Notes under the pieces: model-generated
The model's input: the letters and a program-made list of their open reading frames with translations, nothing else
What the model was told of the DNA's origin: nothing
Database searches by the model: none
Source: a virus
Reading direction: 5' to 3' (one strand)
Length of the DNA: 64,000 nt
IMG/VR virus record: IMGVR_UViG_3300030329_006583
Location: 203,119-267,118 of that record
Shown here: positions 41,155 through 49,264 of the stretch, piece after piece
Layout of the letters: each line of letters opens with the position of its first letter
Numbering within the stretch: position 1 is the stretch's first letter
Translations under genes and position numbers: made by a program

Positions 41155-41637
41155 CTAATCTGCAACCTGCCCCAAGGCATAACCCGTGGCTATGGTCACT
41201 ACTATCCCACCAATCAACCCAACAGAAAACCAAAATTCACCAGATTCATACCATGGTGTAGGTTGAAATTTACTCTCCAAAAAACCAATTTGATCTTCCT
41301 TGATTTCCAGGATTTGATCATGTTTAAACTTTAGGGCATCCAGCTCCGCAATTTTTAGATCTAATTGCAATTTATGCTGAATAGATAATACCTCTAAAGC
41401 CTTATCCTTTTCAATCTTGCACTGTTTGTCTTTGTTTTCTAATTCAACCGCAAGATTGGCGGCTGCCTCAGTACTGAAAAGTGTACCTGCAAATGGGGCT
41501 TTTGCACCCTTTTGAATTGTAATTATTTTTTCACCCGGGGAATCTGCAAAAGCGGAAATGGGATAAATACATACAAAACCAATGAAAAAAAGGTTAGTGA
41601 AAAATGCTATCCATTTTATCATGATTATCTTTAACAT
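41155..41637 (-). CDS. Secreted, membrane-anchored coiled-coil protein (spanin-like)
   Basis: 160 residues: signal sequence (IAFFTNLFFIGFVCIYPISAFA), then KGAKAPFAGTLFSTEAAANL, a coiled coil (~55-120) with one Cys, and a C-terminal membrane span (FSVGLIGGIVVTIATGYALG). A periplasmic coiled coil tethered to the inner membrane is the plan of spanin-type lysis proteins. It is the first of several membrane proteins up to 43624. Assignment is by architecture only. Confidence 0.6.
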   Translation of the reverse strand: MLKIIMIKWIAFFTNLFFIGFVCIYPISAFADSPGEKIITIQKGAKAPFAGTLFSTEAAANLAVELENKDKQCKIEKDKALEVLSIQHKLQLDLKIAELDALKFKHDQILEIKEDQIGFLESKFQPTPWYESGEFWFSVGLIGGIVVTIATGYALGQVAD

Positions 41638-42725
41638 TAGTCATTTAACCCTGCCAGCCTGTGCCACCTTTCCAAAACAAGATCGTCGCGATTTTCCCGA
41701 CTTTCCTTTTGGGGATTGCCCAAAGCGTTTCCAATAGACGTCAGCATCGGGATTAACTCGTCGGCATTGCCGTCCACAATATGAACATTGTCATGTGTTA
41801 ATCCACCGCCGGTCCCAATATAGGCGCCTGACCATCGATGGTGACCGTCTAAAATTTCCCCAGCAGAGGTCACGAATGCACCACCCATATCACTCAAATC
41901 AGTATTACCCGTCCCCTGCAGAAATGCAAATAGCAATGACTTGCCAGCAAGAATATTACTTTGGGTAGGAATCATGGCAGAATTTGCAAGGGAACCTCCC
42001 ACTTTAACATCAATATTATCGTCCCCTTGATCACCGTCATATTTTCCTTTTGTCAAAAACGCAAGAGCCTTCCCTACCGGATCTGCACCGCCGCCGGGCA
42101 TTGCATTCATTCCATGCCGAGGATATTTATCTTCTCTTACTAATCCCTCTTCTTTCGGCTCGGGTTGTTTTCCTGCTTCAAATTCCTTCTTTTTTTCATC
42201 AGAAAGGGTATCCAACCAAGCATCCAAACCTTCTTTGTCGGCGGCATAACTTGCCTCAATATCCACGTTGAATTTACCCCCGGGCGTCAATGCATCCTTC
42301 ACCGCAGCGGCATCCTCACCCTCCAGGGCTGGCATATCTTTTTTTGCAGGCGCAGTGTTGGGCAGGGCAGCACCAACTTTTTCTATCCTATTTGTCAATG
42401 ATTCCTTGCCTACTGACTCTGCCCATTTCTTAATGGCATCAGCGCCGCCGGCTTTTGCAATCGCGCCATTAGCCCAACCTGTTGCATTCATCATCGCTTG
42501 AATCAACGGGGCATTCTCGTCTCCCGACACCAATTGTTCATATGCATCTGCACCACCAAGATCGGCAATATTTGTCTTCGTGGTAACATCAATAAATGCG
42601 GCGTCGTCGGTGGTATCCCCTTGTTCAAACAACAAGGTCGCCAGGTTTGGTGAATTGGTAGTTTTTAAATCTTTGGTTTCTTGCAAAATTAAATATCGTA
42701 ATTGAGCCGGTGTTAACTTTTTCAT
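41637..42725 (-). CDS. Tagged ParB-like nuclease-fold protein
   Basis: 362 residues from the ATG that follows GGAG; gives tag MKKLTPAQLRYLILQE. The C-terminal third contains TQSNILAGKSLLFAFL and GEILDGHHRWSGAYI; the DGHHRW box is the ParB/sulfiredoxin-fold signature (phosphate-binding helix start). The very end, LERWHRLAGLND, carries an RWxxLAGL motif also seen in the protein at 46009. A nucleotide- or DNA-acting enzyme is likely, substrate unknown. Confidence 0.68.
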   Translation of the reverse strand: MKKLTPAQLRYLILQETKDLKTTNSPNLATLLFEQGDTTDDAAFIDVTTKTNIADLGGADAYEQLVSGDENAPLIQAMMNATGWANGAIAKAGGADAIKKWAESVGKESLTNRIEKVGAALPNTAPAKKDMPALEGEDAAAVKDALTPGGKFNVDIEASYAADKEGLDAWLDTLSDEKKKEFEAGKQPEPKEEGLVREDKYPRHGMNAMPGGGADPVGKALAFLTKGKYDGDQGDDNIDVKVGGSLANSAMIPTQSNILAGKSLLFAFLQGTGNTDLSDMGGAFVTSAGEILDGHHRWSGAYIGTGGGLTHDNVHIVDGNADELIPMLTSIGNALGNPQKESRENRDDLVLERWHRLAGLND

Positions 42726-42754
42726 TCTTTTCTTCTGCTCCACTTTGGGGAAAT

Positions 42755-43165
42755 TTATCCCTCTCCTGTATATATATCAAATCCGGTCAGTTCCGACAAT
42801 TTGTTTGTTATCTCATCTGGGTTGTCTAAATTTTTTTCTATTATTTTTTTGACTTCCTGCTTTTTCTTTTCGGACAATTGTTTTTCCAAATCATCGTATT
42901 TCTTTTCTATCGCTGCGATCGCTTCCTGGTATTTTCTCTCTGCTTCTTCTTTCTTTTGTATCTCCATACGGTGGGCTTCCTCTATTATCCCTATCTCTTT
43001 TTCATAATCTTTTTTAATTCTATCTGTGATTTCGGAATAGTTAAAGTCGCGTCGAGCCACCAACCAAATCATTACAGGTATGGCTATCCCTAGAAATAAT
43101 TTCCAGTTTCTTTTACACCACGCCCAACATTTTTTACCTAATGAACTCAACGCTACCCAGGTCAT
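42755..43165 (-). CDS. Membrane-anchored coiled-coil protein (i-spanin-like)
   Basis: 136 residues from the ATG after GGAGCATAAG. A membrane span (WKLFLGIAIPVMIWLVA) near the start is followed by a long charged coiled coil (RKYQEAIAAIEKKYDDLEKQ) and a short tail. This type II arrangement matches inner-membrane spanins such as Rz. It lies next to two holin-like genes. Confidence 0.6.
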   Translation of the reverse strand: MTWVALSSLGKKCWAWCKRNWKLFLGIAIPVMIWLVARRDFNYSEITDRIKKDYEKEIGIIEEAHRMEIQKKEEAERKYQEAIAAIEKKYDDLEKQLSEKKKQEVKKIIEKNLDNPDEITNKLSELTGFDIYTGEG

Positions 43166-43167
43166 CC

Positions 43168-43353
43168 TTATGCTCCATGTTTCCAGGCCATCACAGCATC
43201 GATGACACTTTGGCCACCAATATATACCACTGCAATCATACCCCATGTCTCAGAATCTAGATTGGAATAAGCCATCAAACCGGTGGCTGTCAGGAAGACC
43301 AAAAGCTTCCTGGAGATTAATTTTGCTAGCACCTTATCTAAAGCTGCCCTCAT
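43168..43353 (-). CDS. Small membrane protein (holin-like)
   Basis: 61 residues with two hydrophobic segments (LLVFLTATGLMAYSNL and WGMIAVVYIGGQSVIDAVM) and a basic start. Its size and layout are those of class II holins. Ends 3 bases before the spanin-like gene. Family inferred from architecture. Confidence 0.6.
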   Translation of the reverse strand: MRAALDKVLAKLISRKLLVFLTATGLMAYSNLDSETWGMIAVVYIGGQSVIDAVMAWKHGA

Positions 43354-43378
43354 ATCATTACTCCTTTAGTGAAAGCGA

Positions 43379-43624
43379 TTACGCCTTACCGGCTAACCCT
43401 CGGCTAAAAATGCCGTGAAGAACACCCAAAGCAACCAGGCCGACAAGGCCCTCGCTACCGAGCGACTTTGTCAGCGCCACGATGCCACCGACCACGTCTA
43501 CTGGGAAAAATGGAACCGCAGCCCCAAAAAGAATTTGCAAAACCACCGCGAGGGCCAAAAGGCACACGCTAAGTTCCGTAAATGCTTTAACGCCATTTGT
43601 TACTTTTTCTAATGCACTCATCAC
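43379..43624 (-). CDS. Small membrane protein (holin-like)
   Basis: 81 residues (80 if translation starts at the second ATG). Two or three hydrophobic segments (LSVCLLALAVVLQILFGAAV, LVGLVALGVLHGIF) and Gly/Ala-rich ends. First gene of the membrane cassette 41155-43624. Local GC is higher than in its neighbours. Short inverted repeats stand upstream (43630-43675). Confidence 0.6.
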   Translation of the reverse strand: MMSALEKVTNGVKAFTELSVCLLALAVVLQILFGAAVPFFPVDVVGGIVALTKSLGSEGLVGLVALGVLHGIFSRGLAGKA

Positions 43625-43701
43625 TTTTCTCCTATGTTAACCTCCCATAATGGGAAGCGCAACTTACGTTGCAAGCGATGTTTATAATTATTAGGCACAG
43701 A

Positions 43702-43956
43702 TTAGTTTGGCAAGTTCTCATCCGGATCATCGTCACCCCTTATAAAATAGTCGTAAGGATCCGGTTCGGTAAGGCTTTTTAACACCTTATAAATTTCTGA
43801 CATGTCTGTGGTAAGCTCTGCGTTAGTAATTGCAAGATATCCCAAAACTGTATTTACTTCCTCTAATTTCTTTTCCAACAGCTCTACGCGCCTACCTATT
43901 TTGGTATAATCATGACTAACTGATTGCGATAAATGTGTAATTGCCTTTTCCTTCAT
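43702..43956 (-). CDS. Small coiled-coil protein
   Basis: 84 residues with a coiled coil (IGRRVELLEKKLEEVNTVLG) and an acidic tail (DDDPDENLPN). No obvious ribosome site immediately before the ATG. Function unknown. Confidence 0.55.
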   Translation of the reverse strand: MKEKAITHLSQSVSHDYTKIGRRVELLEKKLEEVNTVLGYLAITNAELTTDMSEIYKVLKSLTEPDPYDYFIRGDDDPDENLPN

Positions 43957-43998
43957 ATTTCAAATATAACCAATAAAATATTATTTTTTAAGTTTTAA

Positions 43999-44280
43999 TT
44001 ATTCACCTGTTATCGGATTGGAATCCTCAATTACGCGAAATATAGATTCAGCGTCCGTCTGGGAAAATTTACGACCTGCTTTGGTTCTCTTGCGAAGCTG
44101 CATTTCTTCCAATGTTTTTTGCATGTGAGAATCACCCTCCACTATTTGTCGTGCCAATTCCTCAAATATCTCTTGCATCGATAGACCATGCCGAAAAGCA
44201 GTTATCTTGATTTCTGTATGTGTTTCTTTGGTTAGATTTATGTGAAGTGATTTTTTGGTCTCGAAATCACGATATGACAT
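43999..44280 (-). CDS. Ribbon-helix-helix regulator-like protein
   Basis: 93 residues. SLHINLTKETHTEIKITAF plus HGLSMQEIFEELARQIV follow the beta-alpha-alpha pattern of Arc/CopG DNA-binding proteins; a basic helix (MQLRKRTKAGRKFSQ) follows. It could be a transcription regulator of this phage. No toxin gene is adjacent. Confidence 0.65.
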   Translation of the reverse strand: MSYRDFETKKSLHINLTKETHTEIKITAFRHGLSMQEIFEELARQIVEGDSHMQKTLEEMQLRKRTKAGRKFSQTDAESIFRVIEDSNPITGE

Positions 44281-44288
44281 TTAGTGTC

Positions 44289-44897
44289 CTATATCCCGCC
44301 TTCAGCTGCGATTGGGCTAGCCCCTACACCCATCGGATCCACTAAATCCTGAGGGATGTCTAGACTAATATCGTACCTGAGATCTAAAATATCCAACATC
44401 GCGGCTGCCTGCTCGGGCCCGTATTTGTCGGTGATATAATCTTCTGCTTTTTTTACAATTAACGCCTTCATATCCAGAAGTGAATCATAATTCTTGGCTA
44501 ACCTTGCTACGTCACCTGCAAATGTTTCCATATCAATTACCGGAATTTCCTCCTGTTCGTAAAGCACACGAACTATTGAGTATTTGTTGGCCTCATTTTG
44601 TGCCTGACCTTTGGCGGCATTGATAGCATCTGTCTCAAAATCCACAAAAAGGGCATTAAGTTCATCATCAACTGATTTACCCAAAGGTTCCACTTCATCC
44701 ACCCCTGGTTCTATTTGGGCCTCTTCCGCCTCAGCTTCAACTTCCGCTTCTGGGCCTTCTTCATCACCAGGTGTTTCTTCCGCATCTTCCTCAGTGGCTT
44801 CTTCAGTATCAGCCATATCGGCTTCTTCTTCTTGTTCCACAAGGAGCCTGAACTCTTCGTTTATTAGCTTTTTTAAATACTTTTTTGTCAATTTCAT
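44289..44897 (-). CDS. Tagged acidic protein
   Basis: 202 residues. Extended tag MKLTKKYLKKLINEEF followed by RLLVEQEEEAD, giving two possible [L/I]-x-E sites. A long Glu/Ala/Asp linker (~25-75) leads to a helical domain (KSVDDELNALFVDFETDAIN, FAGDVARLAKNYDSLLDM). Overlaps the SOD-like gene upstream as ATGA. Likely an internal virion protein. Confidence 0.7.
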   Translation of the reverse strand: MKLTKKYLKKLINEEFRLLVEQEEEADMADTEEATEEDAEETPGDEEGPEAEVEAEAEEAQIEPGVDEVEPLGKSVDDELNALFVDFETDAINAAKGQAQNEANKYSIVRVLYEQEEIPVIDMETFAGDVARLAKNYDSLLDMKALIVKKAEDYITDKYGPEQAAAMLDILDLRYDISLDIPQDLVDPMGVGASPIAAEGGI

Positions 44898-45592
44898 TTG
44901 ATTGCCTTCCCGATTTTTTCAGCCTTTTTAACCCTTTTCTCAATTACATCCCAATCTAATTCTTTCATCATAGCAAAAACATACGTCTTTCTGTCATTCA
45001 AATAATCACGATAATAAGAATTTTCCGAACAATCTAAAACAACAATTGGAAACGATGCAAAAGGAACATTAATATTATGCAGATCTACACACACATTAAT
45101 ATAACGTTGAAGAAAGGTATTATAGACAGTGACTGCCCACCCATTTCTAGATGACATAGCGCATGCAATAAAATCCTTTTGCCACGCATCAAAAGAACCA
45201 AAATCCCTCTCCAACCTTATAAAAGTAAGAGAATCCATTACTAATTGACTTTTGAGATCACTAATATTTTCAAAAAACAAAGCATTCAAAAATGAAGCAT
45301 TAAGATTGTAGGTTTCATCAATCTTCAAAGAACGAAATTCTGAATTATTGGCATTTGCATCTTCACGATTAACAACATCCAATTCAATACTAATACGATT
45401 AAGGGTATCTATGTATCCTTCAAGCAATTCAAAATGAGCACGTTTATTTTTTTCACTTAAAAATTCTGTAGCTAAATTATATCGTTTGGCTTGGGTAACA
45501 TATGCCTCCTTAATGGTGGCGTGTCCTTCTTTTTCTTCCAACCCCAACGTTTCCCTGATCGTTCTTTTTATTTCATCATCAGATATGCTCAT
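44894..45592 (-). CDS. Superoxide-dismutase-fold protein lacking metal ligands
   Basis: 232 residues from MSISDDEIKRTIRETLGLEE, a tag-like start. The body follows Fe/Mn-SOD order: RAHFELLEGYIDTLN, NASFLNALFFENI, DFGSFDAWQKDF, NGWAVTVYNTF, VVLDCSENSYYRDYLNDRKTY and LDWDVIEKRV. At the metal positions the first His block is changed, NHxFYW has become NASFLN, and DxWEHAYY has become DCSENSYY, so of the four ligands only the Asp is kept. It should be catalytically dead and may be structural. Confidence 0.65.
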   Translation of the reverse strand: MSISDDEIKRTIRETLGLEEKEGHATIKEAYVTQAKRYNLATEFLSEKNKRAHFELLEGYIDTLNRISIELDVVNREDANANNSEFRSLKIDETYNLNASFLNALFFENISDLKSQLVMDSLTFIRLERDFGSFDAWQKDFIACAMSSRNGWAVTVYNTFLQRYINVCVDLHNINVPFASFPIVVLDCSENSYYRDYLNDRKTYVFAMMKELDWDVIEKRVKKAEKIGKAIK

Positions 45593-45593
45593 T

Positions 45594-46019
45594 TTATTTA
45601 ACCTCATATTCTTTTTCAAATTCTTCTTGATCCACCACAAACACCTCTTCATCAGGATCATCGGGTATTAATTCTGTTTGTATTTTATCTAAATTAATTA
45701 ATTCATCTTCACCTAATATTGCCGCAATTTTTTTATCACTGATCAAAGTATCCTCTTGATCGGGTGGGGGATCAAAACGGGGTTCATCAGGCAATCTTAA
45801 AACAATGTCAATTTTACCGGTCTCCGGATCTTCCAAAACATCATCCACAGTGTATTCATATTGAGAATCTTTATGCCTCACCTTTAAATCACGCGTTATA
45901 AGAATATTACCGTCGTCATCTATCACGTCAGATTCCCAAAGGGCTTCGTTTAAACGATCCTCGTAATAATTACGCAATAAATCAATTATAACATTTTCTG
46001 ATAAAATTTTATTTTTCAT
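45594..46019 (-). CDS. Acidic protein with tag-like N-terminus
   Basis: 141 residues. N-terminal helix VIIDLLRNYYEDRLNEALWE is a tag variant ending in LWE. The body is acidic with TVDDVLEDPETGKIDIVLRL and many Asp/Pro. It starts inside the last codons of the upstream gene (GGATGAAAAATAA). Function unknown. Confidence 0.62.
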   Translation of the reverse strand: MKNKILSENVIIDLLRNYYEDRLNEALWESDVIDDDGNILITRDLKVRHKDSQYEYTVDDVLEDPETGKIDIVLRLPDEPRFDPPPDQEDTLISDKKIAAILGEDELINLDKIQTELIPDDPDEEVFVVDQEEFEKEYEVK

Positions 46020-47124
46020 CCTTTAGTCCCGCCATTTTTAACCAACGACTATGCATGGTGTTATTATTGGAAATTAATGATTCTCTTAACACCCCTTTAA
46101 TCTCTGTGTAAGTATAAAATACCCCTTCAGAAAATACTGGTTTTCCAATAATCTGATTTAGTGCCCCGCCTAGGGCGCGCGTTTGGCTCTTCTTTTTAGA
46201 TTTAGCCTGATCCATTGCACCTTTGATATCTTTAAGGTTTTGACGAGTTAATGATATGCCGTCTCCCCCTGGGGGCGCTTCGGTAGCACCAGGTGAAGTT
46301 TCTGTGGCAATGTCTTTCATTTCATTGTCCAAACCGGCATCAGTAACAATGGCATCAATTGCTTGTACTGGATCGTCGTCGCCAGGCTGCGCGGCGTCAT
46401 CTAAATCTGTGGCTGCACTTTTCAAAAATGAATCTAATTCATCAGGTGTTAAAGTAAGCATTTCCTCCACAAACTGTTGCTGTTGTAATCCAAAACCAAT
46501 ATCACGGGTGGAGCCCAATCCCAGGCTACCTAACATGTTGGAAAAACCTTGTCCCAACCCACCGAAGACCCCTTTCGGTGCTTTCAGTTGTGCAATAATA
46601 GCCTTTTCAAAATCAGTCCTACTAGGGATTCCTGCAATATCTGCCGAGTATAGATCCAATAAGCCACCCAATGTTTTGTCACGATCTTCTTCATTGGTTG
46701 CAATTTTGGCACCAAGATCCCCTAATGCGCCTTGCACAGTTTGAAAGGCATTCGCAATCGAACCCTGTAAAATCTGCACATTTGCAAATAACTTCGAAAG
46801 TTGCTTCATGGGATCACCCAACAGGTTGGAAAGACTTATCCCCGTCTTTAATCGGTTTGCCGCAACTTCTTTTTTGGCGTTATTAAGAGCATCACGAAGA
46901 TTACCCATTTTTTGGGGGACCTTACCTAATATATCATCGAGGCTCTTCGTGGCCTTATCTGCAGCTGCATTCAAATCTGACACCACTGCATCAGCCTGAT
47001 TTGTTTGTTCCCATAACAATCCGGTCAATCGATGATTCTTAAATGATTCTTCAATCAACGCCTCTTGATCTGTTTGGTATTTTTCACATTTTAGCCATGC
47101 GTTTTCAATTAATCTTAAATACAT
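46009..47124 (-). CDS. Large protein with tag elements and RWxxLAGL-type end
   Basis: 371 residues from the second ATG, which follows AGGGA. Tag-like helix near the start (EALIEESFKNHRLTGLLWEQ) and another near the end (YTEIKGVLRESLISN), then HSRWLKMAGLKDEK. The middle is Ala/Leu/Asp-rich and helical with a Gly-rich stretch (GVFGGLGQGFSNMLGSLGLG). The end matches that of the ParB-like protein. Structural or packaged protein suspected. Confidence 0.65.
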   Translation of the reverse strand: MYLRLIENAWLKCEKYQTDQEALIEESFKNHRLTGLLWEQTNQADAVVSDLNAAADKATKSLDDILGKVPQKMGNLRDALNNAKKEVAANRLKTGISLSNLLGDPMKQLSKLFANVQILQGSIANAFQTVQGALGDLGAKIATNEEDRDKTLGGLLDLYSADIAGIPSRTDFEKAIIAQLKAPKGVFGGLGQGFSNMLGSLGLGSTRDIGFGLQQQQFVEEMLTLTPDELDSFLKSAATDLDDAAQPGDDDPVQAIDAIVTDAGLDNEMKDIATETSPGATEAPPGGDGISLTRQNLKDIKGAMDQAKSKKKSQTRALGGALNQIIGKPVFSEGVFYTYTEIKGVLRESLISNNNTMHSRWLKMAGLKDEK

Positions 47125-47162
47125 CACCATTCCCTGGGTAGATCACTATAATACATATTACG

Positions 47163-47687
47163 CTAAAGAGGAAGGTGATCGGTCTTTATGCCGGAATTAA
47201 TTAACAACTCCACCCCCGCTGTATCGCGATATTCATTTGCATAATACACCTCATTAATGCCGGCATTTATCATTGCTTTGGCACACATACGACACGGAGA
47301 CAAAGTAACATACATTTTTTTCTTTTTGTGCGTATTATAATCCATTTTTAGTAATGCATTAATTTCGGCATGAATCATTCCGGAATGACCGGGCTCAGTT
47401 GACTCTACCTCGTTTGGCCCGCCGGCATAATTCCCATTATACCCCACCGCTAAAACCTGAGTATTGTCACCGGAAACTACAATGGCACCCACTTGATTTC
47501 TAGGATCGTAAGAACGTCGACTGATGGAATTTGCAAATTCCATCCAAATTTCATCCCACGGAGGCCGGTGTTTAGTGCGCCGAGATGGCATTACTTTTTC
47601 TACCCCTTCCTTTAATTGCGCAGTTACCTCTGCCCTTAATTCCTCCGGAACGTATTGTTCTATTATTTCAAATATCTTTCCCAACAT
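47163..47687 (-). CDS. dCMP deaminase
   Basis: 174 residues. Zinc motifs are HAEINALL and SPCRMCAKAM, with VGAIVV and GYNGNYAGGPNEVE typical of the deoxycytidylate deaminase family. A 40-residue N-terminal helical extension precedes the domain. It makes dUMP, the substrate of the ThyX at 58976. It overlaps the thymidine kinase gene by 20 bases. Confidence 0.92.
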   Translation of the reverse strand: MLGKIFEIIEQYVPEELRAEVTAQLKEGVEKVMPSRRTKHRPPWDEIWMEFANSISRRSYDPRNQVGAIVVSGDNTQVLAVGYNGNYAGGPNEVESTEPGHSGMIHAEINALLKMDYNTHKKKKMYVTLSPCRMCAKAMINAGINEVYYANEYRDTAGVELLINSGIKTDHLPL

Positions 47688-48243
47688 TATCTTCCTTTTG
47701 ATTTATAAAGGGGTAATGTTCCCAACACCTAGGTTCATAATATTCAGCACCACCCACTGTAATCTCATCCAATCCCTTCACTTTGTGGTGAGTATAATAA
47801 GCATCGCGCCCAGTGCGAGGGCACACAGCGGGACAAATTTCAATTTTGGTAGCCCAAGGCATCATATCCCTCACCTCCTCAAAAACTTTCCCAGCAGCTG
47901 ATAATTGTAAAGATGACACAACAACTGTCACCCCGGTTTGAAAAATCTTCAAAAGTGCGATAGCTGAGCCATCAATCATGAACGCTTCATCCACCCCTAC
48001 CACATCAGGTTTGTATTCGGTGACCGCATCCCAGATTTCCTTCCCGTTAGAAACCAACGTGGCAGGAAACGTAGTACCTGAATGTGTGCTTATCTCTTTT
48101 TCAGTGTATCTATCGTCCATCCTTGGTTTAAATGCCATTACGCGTAAATTTTGATATGTAAATCTCTCAAGTGACGCCAACATTCGGGTGGTTTTAGAAC
48201 CAAACATAGGCCCTGTAAAAATAATAAAACTAGGATCTCTCAA
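47668..48243 (-). CDS. tdk: Thymidine kinase (TK1 type)
   Basis: 191 residues from a TTG 6-7 bases after GGAGGAG. P-loop TGPMFGSKTTRML, kinase-2 DVVGVDEAFMI and a lasso/zinc region (ICPAVCPRTGRDAYY) mark type II thymidine kinase. It phosphorylates salvaged thymidine. It overlaps the dCMP deaminase gene, forming a pyrimidine pair. Confidence 0.9.
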   Translation of the reverse strand: MRDPSFIIFTGPMFGSKTTRMLASLERFTYQNLRVMAFKPRMDDRYTEKEISTHSGTTFPATLVSNGKEIWDAVTEYKPDVVGVDEAFMIDGSAIALLKIFQTGVTVVVSSLQLSAAGKVFEEVRDMMPWATKIEICPAVCPRTGRDAYYTHHKVKGLDEITVGGAEYYEPRCWEHYPFINQKEDNVGKDI

Positions 48244-49254
48244 TTAATTCTCCTCCAATCCCCACCACGCAAATGTTTTTTCCAAGCCGGCGGCCAAATT
48301 TGTCTGGGGTGTGTATCCCAATTTTTCTTGTGCCAACGATGTATCAGCCAGGGTCTTCATTACATCACCTGGGCGCCAAGGGGCATGTTTAATTTTAATA
48401 TCATTGAACTTATTTTTAAAAATCTCCAGAATTTCATTATTTGAACATGATTCACCATACCCTACATTAAACACATTACCGCATACGTCATCTTTTGTAG
48501 TCGCGGCCAAAATATTTGCATTGACCACATCATCAACAAAAACCATATCCCTCACTTGAGTACCGTCACCATCACTACGAAGGGGGAGATTATTTTTTGT
48601 AGCATGACACCACGCGCCAATTGCAGTAGAATAAGGGCTGTCGCCGTATTGGTGTGGCCCATAAACATTGAAATACCTCAAAGACACAATTTTCATCCCA
48701 TAAAGTTTATGAAACAACTCAGCAAAATATTCTCCGCACAACTTTTGTAACGCATAAGGTGATTGAGGATCTTTCTCCATTGTTTCCGGCGTAGGAAAAA
48801 TCTGGGCATCTCCATATACCGATGATGAACTTGAAAATATTACACGCCGAGTATTGCCAACTGACACCTGAAATAAGGCTATGGTTTTAAATAAATTTGT
48901 TTCTGTGGTGGCCACTGGATCATCCACGGAATGTTCCACCCGGGGAAGGGCCGCCATATGAAAAACATAATCGTATATTCCTGATTTTACCCTATTTAAC
49001 ACATTATCATGCGCAAAATCGCCGGTTATAACCAAAACTTGTGTGGGGTTGATTTCGTGTTTATCTTCATGCTCTTCCTCATAAAGATGTAATAAATCTG
49101 CATGGACTGTGCGAGGTTTAACGCTGTCCAAAAAATCTAAATATCCGTTGGACATATCATCAACTACGTCCACAGACCAACCTTTTTTATGCAGCCCAAG
49201 AACTAAGTTGCTGCCAATAAAACCACACCCACCTGTCACCAAACATTTAACCAT
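48244..49254 (-). CDS. NAD-dependent sugar-nucleotide epimerase
   Basis: 336 residues from the ATG after AGGGG. Extended SDR: TGGCGFIGSN nucleotide motif, FHMAALPRV, SSSSSVYGD and the catalytic SPYALQK (YxxxK), then RYFNVYGPHQ. UDP-hexose or UDP-HexNAc 4-epimerase is the likely class. In this operon it could prepare the donor sugar for the glycosyltransferase at 50258. Confidence 0.88.
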   Translation of the reverse strand: MVKCLVTGGCGFIGSNLVLGLHKKGWSVDVVDDMSNGYLDFLDSVKPRTVHADLLHLYEEEHEDKHEINPTQVLVITGDFAHDNVLNRVKSGIYDYVFHMAALPRVEHSVDDPVATTETNLFKTIALFQVSVGNTRRVIFSSSSSVYGDAQIFPTPETMEKDPQSPYALQKLCGEYFAELFHKLYGMKIVSLRYFNVYGPHQYGDSPYSTAIGAWCHATKNNLPLRSDGDGTQVRDMVFVDDVVNANILAATTKDDVCGNVFNVGYGESCSNNEILEIFKNKFNDIKIKHAPWRPGDVMKTLADTSLAQEKLGYTPQTNLAAGLEKTFAWWGLEEN

Positions 49255-49264
49255 AATTTTCCCC

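Noticed and set aside
43630-43680. Terminator in the gap upstream of the holin-like gene
   Set aside because: Two short inverted repeats exist (TTCCCATTATGGGAGG and a GCAAC/GTTGC pair) but without a T-run or clear role.
46256-46744. Long plus-strand frame (162 codons)
   Set aside because: Antisense shadow of the tagged minus-strand gene at 46009; Ser/Pro-rich mirror composition and no ribosome site.
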